The notes beneath the pieces were generated by a model that searched no databases, was not told where the DNA came from, and was given only the letters and a program-made list of their open reading frames with translations. The translations under genes were made by a program, and so were the position numbers. From assembly GCA_002436205.1 (NCBI GenBank), contig DJKT01000037.1, positions 1-9,560 of the forward strand: a DNA stretch of 9,560 nt, given 5' to 3'. Positions 6,057 through 9,560 of this stretch are shown piece by piece (the stretch's first letter is position 1; each line of letters begins with the position of its first letter). Source of the DNA: Candidatus Peribacter sp. UBA6535. Its GTDB lineage: Bacteria; Patescibacteriota; Gracilibacteria; Peribacterales; Peribacteraceae.

Positions 6057-8357
6057 ATGACTAGACCAGATGCAAAAGCACTCACCGGCAAAGACCCAAG
6101 CGAAGTACCTATGTCTCTGCAGCGAATTGCACAGGCTGCTAACCCGGGAGACCGCTACTGGATAGGGCCTGATGATGCAAAAGGATTGAGTGGAGATGAG
6201 GTATCTCAATACGAAATTGCTCACACTATCATTCGTCACCTAGCCGTGATGGCGCCGCTGACTCACAAGTCTGGTCACCCTGGCGGTCCTCTCTCAGCAT
6301 TTACTCCCTGTTACTGGATATACAAGATGCGCGACCCCTCTACGGACCAACCGCTTCGAATGAGTCCAGGGCACCTATCTATTCTTGGATTTGGATTGAT
6401 CTACATGTTTGGGAGAGATAAAGGAGATGAGAGACTTAAGTCGCCTCAGAATATTATTGATACATTTAGAACACCATCGGGTCTGCCAGGTCACATCGAA
6501 GCAGGTCTTGGCGACATTCCTTTTGGGACGGGCCCACTTGGAAAAGCAGTAAGCCATGGAGTAGGAACTGCGTTCGGATTAAAACATCAAAAGAAATCTG
6601 GAATTGTCGATGTTTTACTTGCTGATGGTGACGCCCAAGAAGGACAAGTACAAGAGGCATTTAGACTGGCAGCTCACTTAGAACTTGATAACCTTATAGT
6701 CCACGGAGACTGGAACGACATTCAACTTAGCGGCATGCCGTCGAACACTGTTGCTGCAGACTTTGCTGCTATTGCAGCTGCAAGTGGATGGAATGTTATA
6801 GAGGTGCAAAACGGAAACAACCCTGCACAAGTAAAAGCAGCAATAGAAAAAGCGAACACCTTAGTTGGAAAAGGTAAGCCGATCTTTATCTGTTACTACA
6901 CGACGATGGGTCATGGTATTGCATTAATGGAAGAAGGATCGAATACCGGATCAAAAAACTTCCACGGTGCGCCGTTATCAGAGGATGAGGCGAGCGAAGC
7001 CTTGAAAGATCTTGATCCACTTGATGAGTCTGTTGCTCAGTATCAAAGTTTTTACGATGCGGAGAAGAAGCGTTTCGCAGGAGGAATAGAAACCGACATA
7101 GAGCTTTCTCCAAACCTTAAGGGTTACAAGAGAACAATGACAACTGAAAAAGGAGCCGCACGCAAAGACTTCGGTGCGACTCATATCCTTAATATGATGA
7201 AAGTTGATAAGCGCATTATGGTGCTACACGCAGACTTGGCAGGTTCTGGAGGATTTAATAAGGTAGAATCAGAATTTCCAGACCGATGTATTAATGTAGG
7301 AGTTGCCGAGGCTAATATGTATATGATGGCTGCTGGCATGCGCCAAACAGGACTTTTGCCCATCACCTACACGTTTGCGGCCTTTGGAACAAACGAAGCT
7401 AGGGCAAATGCGCGCTTGATAGACGTTAACTGTGGGCATACACGTTGCGGAATCATCAATGATTGTACTCATGCAGGCCTTTCTGTTGGAGAAGACGGTG
7501 AAACGCACCAAGAAAGACACTACCTAAATATCCCTTTCGATAACACCGAGGTCTGGATGACAGCCGACTCTAACCAAGCTGCGGCCATGGCAGAGAAGGC
7601 GATCGAGAAGATTTGTGAAGGACACAAAAGTGTCTACACATTCTTCCCTCGAGACAGTCACGAGCAACTCAAGTCACCCAATGGGGAAGTGCTATACGGA
7701 ACGGACTACACATTTGATGGAAAGATAGATTTGATTCGCGGAAAGGGAACCACTGATGACGATATCACCGTAATTGCTACTGGAATTCCAGTACATTCAG
7801 CAGTCGATGCGGCGCAAGAGTTAGCTAAAAACACAGCTACGAAGGATTTGAATATTCGTGTGTTAAATGTTTCTTCTATTCGACCGATTGACGCGGCTAC
7901 CATCATCCAAGCCGCCTTCGAAACGGGCCACCTGCTCGTTGTCGAAGATCATAATAGTGAGGGGGGACTTGCAACTCAAGTCGCTGACATTATTGCCGAC
8001 TTCTCACTCCCCTGCTCCTTAAGGCGCCTTGGTGCTAACCACTACTTCCCCTCTGCTCCTGCAAAAGATCTGTACCTGATGGCAGGATATGACAGTGAGA
8101 GTATTGCCGACGCTATCCAAGATGAAGTACACGCGGAAGTTTGTGGTGGTGAGGATGCATTTGTCTCTGCTATTCATGAGATGATTCACAATTCGCAGCA
8201 CTCCCGATTTGCAGACACCGCAAGCAACTACGTTTCCAAGCTCACGTCCGAAAAAGGATATCTTGCAACTCTACGCAAGTACTGGTCCGAACGAGAATGT
8301 GACAAAGCTCACCTGCCAAGCAACGAATACCTCATAGAAAAACTCAAAGATCTCTAG
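6057..8357 (+). CDS. tkt: Transketolase, full-length single-chain, extended termini
   Basis: Thiamine-diphosphate enzyme transferring two-carbon ketol units between sugar phosphates in the non-oxidative pentose-phosphate pathway. The first domain carries the SGHPGG loop (72-77) and the TPP/Mg motif ADGDAQEG (189-196) with the partner Asn220. The normally invariant first Gly of GDG is Ala189, while Asp190 and Asn220 are kept. The pyrimidine domain has the catalytic glutamate in GVAEANMYMMAAG (Glu418), His472 in THAGLS and the diagnostic GEDGETHQ (478-485). The C-terminal domain includes ATGIPVHSAVDAA, SSIRPID and VVEDHNSEGGLA. At 766 residues it is about 100 longer than typical enzymes, with roughly 50 extra residues before the first core helix and about 70 after residue 695. 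Many CPR-type genomes split the gene in two; this one is fused. Phosphoketolase is unlikely from the motifs. Start at the first ATG after the promoter. Confidence 0.93.
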   Translation: MTRPDAKALTGKDPSEVPMSLQRIAQAANPGDRYWIGPDDAKGLSGDEVSQYEIAHTIIRHLAVMAPLTHKSGHPGGPLSAFTPCYWIYKMRDPSTDQPLRMSPGHLSILGFGLIYMFGRDKGDERLKSPQNIIDTFRTPSGLPGHIEAGLGDIPFGTGPLGKAVSHGVGTAFGLKHQKKSGIVDVLLADGDAQEGQVQEAFRLAAHLELDNLIVHGDWNDIQLSGMPSNTVAADFAAIAAASGWNVIEVQNGNNPAQVKAAIEKANTLVGKGKPIFICYYTTMGHGIALMEEGSNTGSKNFHGAPLSEDEASEALKDLDPLDESVAQYQSFYDAEKKRFAGGIETDIELSPNLKGYKRTMTTEKGAARKDFGATHILNMMKVDKRIMVLHADLAGSGGFNKVESEFPDRCINVGVAEANMYMMAAGMRQTGLLPITYTFAAFGTNEARANARLIDVNCGHTRCGIINDCTHAGLSVGEDGETHQERHYLNIPFDNTEVWMTADSNQAAAMAEKAIEKICEGHKSVYTFFPRDSHEQLKSPNGEVLYGTDYTFDGKIDLIRGKGTTDDDITVIATGIPVHSAVDAAQELAKNTATKDLNIRVLNVSSIRPIDAATIIQAAFETGHLLVVEDHNSEGGLATQVADIIADFSLPCSLRRLGANHYFPSAPAKDLYLMAGYDSESIADAIQDEVHAEVCGGEDAFVSAIHEMIHNSQHSRFADTASNYVSKLTSEKGYLATLRKYWSERECDKAHLPSNEYLIEKLKDL

Positions 8358-8388
8358 GTCGAAACGTGCCCATCCACGCAATGTCGTT

Positions 8389-8394
8389 TACAAT
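8389..8394 (+). promoter_or_regulatory. -10 element upstream of tRNA-Ser
   Basis: TACAAT lies 7 nt before the first base of the mature tRNA (G8402) in the 44-bp gap after transketolase. Predicted initiation would fall at or one base before the mature 5' end. No recognisable -35 hexamer is found at 16-18 nt. Read-through from transketolase could also supply the transcript. Confidence 0.4.
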
Positions 8395-8401
8395 AGGTCG
8401 T

Positions 8402-8491
8402 GGAGAGATGGCAGAGTGGTCGAATGCAACGGTCTTGAAAACCGTCAGGCCCGCAAGGGTCTCGGGGGTTCGAATCCCCCTCTCTCCGCCA
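8402..8491 (+). tRNA. tRNA-Ser (anticodon UGA), CCA encoded
   Basis: Complete class II tRNA. The acceptor stem GGAGAGA (8402-8408) pairs perfectly with TCTCTCC (8481-8487); the D-arm is GCA/TGC (8411-8427). The anticodon stem ACGGT/ACCGT (8429-8433/8441-8445) encloses the loop CTTGAAA, with TGA at 8436-8438, reading UCA serine codons. The long variable arm (about 8446-8463) fits serine, and the T-arm is GGGGG-TTCGAAT-CCCCC (8464-8480). The discriminator G8488 is followed by a genomically encoded CCA (8489-8491). Its 3' end faces the tyrosine recombinase gene, a common arrangement at integration sites. Confidence 0.97.
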
Positions 8492-8500
8492 ATTGCGAAA

Positions 8501-8554
8501 TCCGCGCGCCAGCCGCTGCCTGCCTGCCCGACCTCCGGCGCGGCCGACCTGCCG
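8501..8554. other. Short extremely GC-rich patch after tRNA-Ser
   Basis: By hand count 45 of 54 bases are G or C (about 83%), far above the flanking genes. It contains TGCC tandem units (8517-8527), CGCGCC (8505-8510) that can pair with GGCGCG (8537-8542) across a 26-nt loop, and a small CGGC/GCCG hairpin (8541-8554) followed by TTTCTAT. It might act as a weak tRNA terminator or be a scar of insertion. No coding potential is recognised; the opposite-strand frame is the usual tRNA-Ser antisense artefact. Confidence 0.5.
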
Positions 8555-8601
8555 TTTCTATAAACTGCCAAAGAACCTGAAAAAATATCGGTTCGAACTT
8601 T

Positions 8602-8615
8602 CTTTTGGCCAAAAG
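8602..8615. repeat. Perfect 14-bp palindrome between tRNA and recombinase
   Basis: CTTTTGGCCAAAAG is a perfect palindrome 15 bp beyond the recombinase stop codon. The nearby GTTCGAAC (8591-8598) is a second 8-bp palindrome, and GAACC/GGTTC (8573-8577/8590-8594) forms a small dyad. It could serve as part of a bidirectional terminator (a T5 run follows on the plus strand at 8621) or as a protein-binding site. Neither is shown by sequence alone. Confidence 0.4.
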
Positions 8616-8630
8616 CGGGATTTTTCTCAT

Positions 8631-9443
8631 TCATAGTGGACTCTGGATACGTTTTAAGTTGGGATTTGTAACTTGAGTATATCGCTGTGTCGTTCTGATG
8701 TTCTGATGCCCCAATAACTCTTGAACGTATCGTACGTCTGTTCCATTTTCCAGAAGATGTGTTGCAAAGCTATGACGCAAGCTATGAAACGTCGCATTCT
8801 TTTTGATGCCTGCTTTTTGTAATGCATTCTGAAATATTTTCTGTGCTGTACGTGCAGTCAACTTACCACTTCGCTCACTGGCAAACACAATATCACCCTT
8901 AGCTTTTCCTGCCATGATTGACCGCAAATCATCAACGAGCTTTTCAGGCATCACCGTGATACGATCCTTCTTTCCTTTCGCTTGTTTGATGTGTAACGTT
9001 TGCTCATCTAAATCAACGTCTTGAACACGTAAAGTAATTACTTCACTCACACGCAATCCAGCACCATATGCGAGCGACAGAAGAAGGCGATGTTTTGAAT
9101 TTTGAACTGCATCAAGCAAAATTTGGATCTCATTACGCGAAAGAACTACAGGCAAGCTGTAACCTGTTTTTGCTACTTGAATGTCTACCTTCCGTTGCAC
9201 GTTAATGACATGTCGATAAAAGAACTTAATGGCATTGAGAAACACATTCCTGCTTTCTGCTGACATGTTCTTCTTCTGACAATGCAACAGAAAGTCTCGA
9301 ATGTTGTTCTCGTCCAGAATCTCAAATGCGCTCTTCTTGAATGTAAAATATTCACGTAACCCATACAGGTAGCTCTTTACCGTCTTTGGACTGTAGTTCC
9401 GTATCGTTAGCTCTCTCTGCATTTGATCCAGATAGTTTTGCAT
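8631..9443 (-). CDS. Tyrosine recombinase/integrase, XerC/D-like
   Basis: Site-specific recombinase of 270 residues that should cut and rejoin DNA through a 3'-phosphotyrosine. The N-terminal SAM-like core-binding domain (about 1-80) contains SPKTVKSYLYGLREY. The catalytic domain has all expected residues: Arg131 in GAGLRVSE, Lys156 in AKGKKDR, His220 and Arg223 in HSLRHSFATHLL, His246 in LLGHQNIRTTQ, and the nucleophile Tyr255 in RYTQV. It ends TGA, evidence against UGA recoding. An ATG at 9518 would add 25 residues without family similarity and would run through the inverted repeats, so I use 9443. No Shine-Dalgarno is seen. Length and domain plan resemble XerC/XerD and short integrases. 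It lacks the extra insertion of integron IntI between the catalytic patches. Position next to tRNA-Ser and pointing at it suggests an element integrase rather than the housekeeping Xer. Confidence 0.93.
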   Translation of the reverse strand: MQNYLDQMQRELTIRNYSPKTVKSYLYGLREYFTFKKSAFEILDENNIRDFLLHCQKKNMSAESRNVFLNAIKFFYRHVINVQRKVDIQVAKTGYSLPVVLSRNEIQILLDAVQNSKHRLLLSLAYGAGLRVSEVITLRVQDVDLDEQTLHIKQAKGKKDRITVMPEKLVDDLRSIMAGKAKGDIVFASERSGKLTARTAQKIFQNALQKAGIKKNATFHSLRHSFATHLLENGTDVRYVQELLGHQNIRTTQRYTQVTNPNLKRIQSPL

Positions 9444-9473
9444 AGCAGCGAAAAGAAAAGAGGATACAGCTGA

Positions 9474-9555
9474 GTTTTTATACGAAGGGATACTACAAAT
9501 AATTCGTATACAATGCAAATTTCATTTGTAGTACGAATATATATCGTATAAAAAC
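9474..9555. repeat. Inverted repeats (12 bp) flanking 58 bp upstream of recombinase
   Basis: GTTTTTATACGA (9474-9485) recurs as its exact reverse complement TCGTATAAAAAC (9544-9555). The interval includes a second, nested perfect 10-bp inverted repeat, TACTACAAAT (9491-9500) and ATTTGTAGTA (9524-9533). The core TACGA/TCGTA occurs four times in alternating orientation (9481, 9504, 9532, 9544). On the minus strand a TATAAA (9477-9482) could be the recombinase -10. Plausible roles are recombinase arm- or core-binding sites, an operator for autoregulation, or an invertible segment. Confidence 0.65.
9491..9533. repeat. Nested 10-bp inverted repeat
   Basis: TACTACAAAT and ATTTGTAGTA are perfect reverse complements separated by 23 bp (9501-9523). 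As DNA this could extrude or bind a dimer. The left arm overlaps the presumed recombinase promoter region on the minus strand. Confidence 0.6.
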
Positions 9556-9560
9556 GAGTT

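Noticed and set aside
8366..8563. Plus-strand 65-codon frame over the tRNA
   Set aside because: It is a translation of the tRNA itself and the GC patch (EWSNATVLKTV, another common artefact).
8344..8634. Minus-strand open frame containing GERGIRTPETLAG
   Set aside because: This is the well-known spurious translation antisense to tRNA-Ser genes, not a protein gene.
8631..9443. Integron integrase (IntI) with attI/attC
   Set aside because: The IntI-specific insertion between catalytic patches is missing and no GTTRRRY-type attC sites were seen.
9499..9540. A genuine loxP site
   Set aside because: Only one arm resembles loxP, the spacing to the opposing arm is 23 bp rather than 8, and the protein is XerC/D-like.
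1..9560. UGA recoded to glycine (Gracilibacteria-type code)
   Set aside because: All seven genes read through at normal family lengths with UGA as stop, and the recombinase ends in UGA.
1..9560. CRISPR array or insertion sequence
   Set aside because: No regularly spaced direct repeats and no transposase reading frame were found.

Overview
This window is bacterial and uses the standard genetic code. The reading frames stay open with TGA read as stop, and the recombinase ends in TGA. It is compact, with mid-range GC by eye. Several promoter-like -10 boxes lie only 7-9 nt upstream of start codons, and no clear Shine-Dalgarno sequence precedes any of the seven genes. The compactness, a C39-like lipoprotein and the gene mix are compatible with a Patescibacteria/CPR lineage (perhaps Peregrinibacteria-like). 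That is a low-confidence guess, because no ribosomal or other phylogenetic marker is present.

Layout. On the minus strand, positions 4585 to 34 hold a tight three-gene run: a short TalC/Fsa-type transaldolase, 6-phosphogluconate dehydrogenase (its ATG shares one base with the transaldolase stop, TAATG), and after 17 bp a SERCA-like calcium P-type ATPase with a complete set of cation ligands. Divergent from the transaldolase, on the plus strand, is a C39-like cysteine peptidase lipoprotein. It converges with the minus-strand csaA, and their stop codons overlap by 4 bp. A 347-bp gene-free stretch (5710-6056) follows. It holds a set of nested complementary segments consistent with a structured RNA that has two mutually exclusive folds. 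Next on the plus strand come a long transketolase and a tRNA-Ser(UGA) with encoded CCA. After a short, strikingly GC-rich patch, a tyrosine recombinase lies on the minus strand pointing toward the tRNA 3' end. Its upstream region, at the window edge, carries nested inverted repeats built around a TACGA motif.

Function. The transaldolase, Gnd and transketolase together cover the pentose-phosphate interconversions plus the NADPH-producing decarboxylation of 6-phosphogluconate. Glucose-6-phosphate dehydrogenase and the lactonase are not in the window. The tRNA plus inward-facing recombinase resembles one end of an integrated element continuing beyond position 9560. The items most worth a second look are the candidate switch RNA (5830-6020), the inverted-repeat array at the recombinase promoter (9474-9555), and the recurring -10-N7-start architecture.
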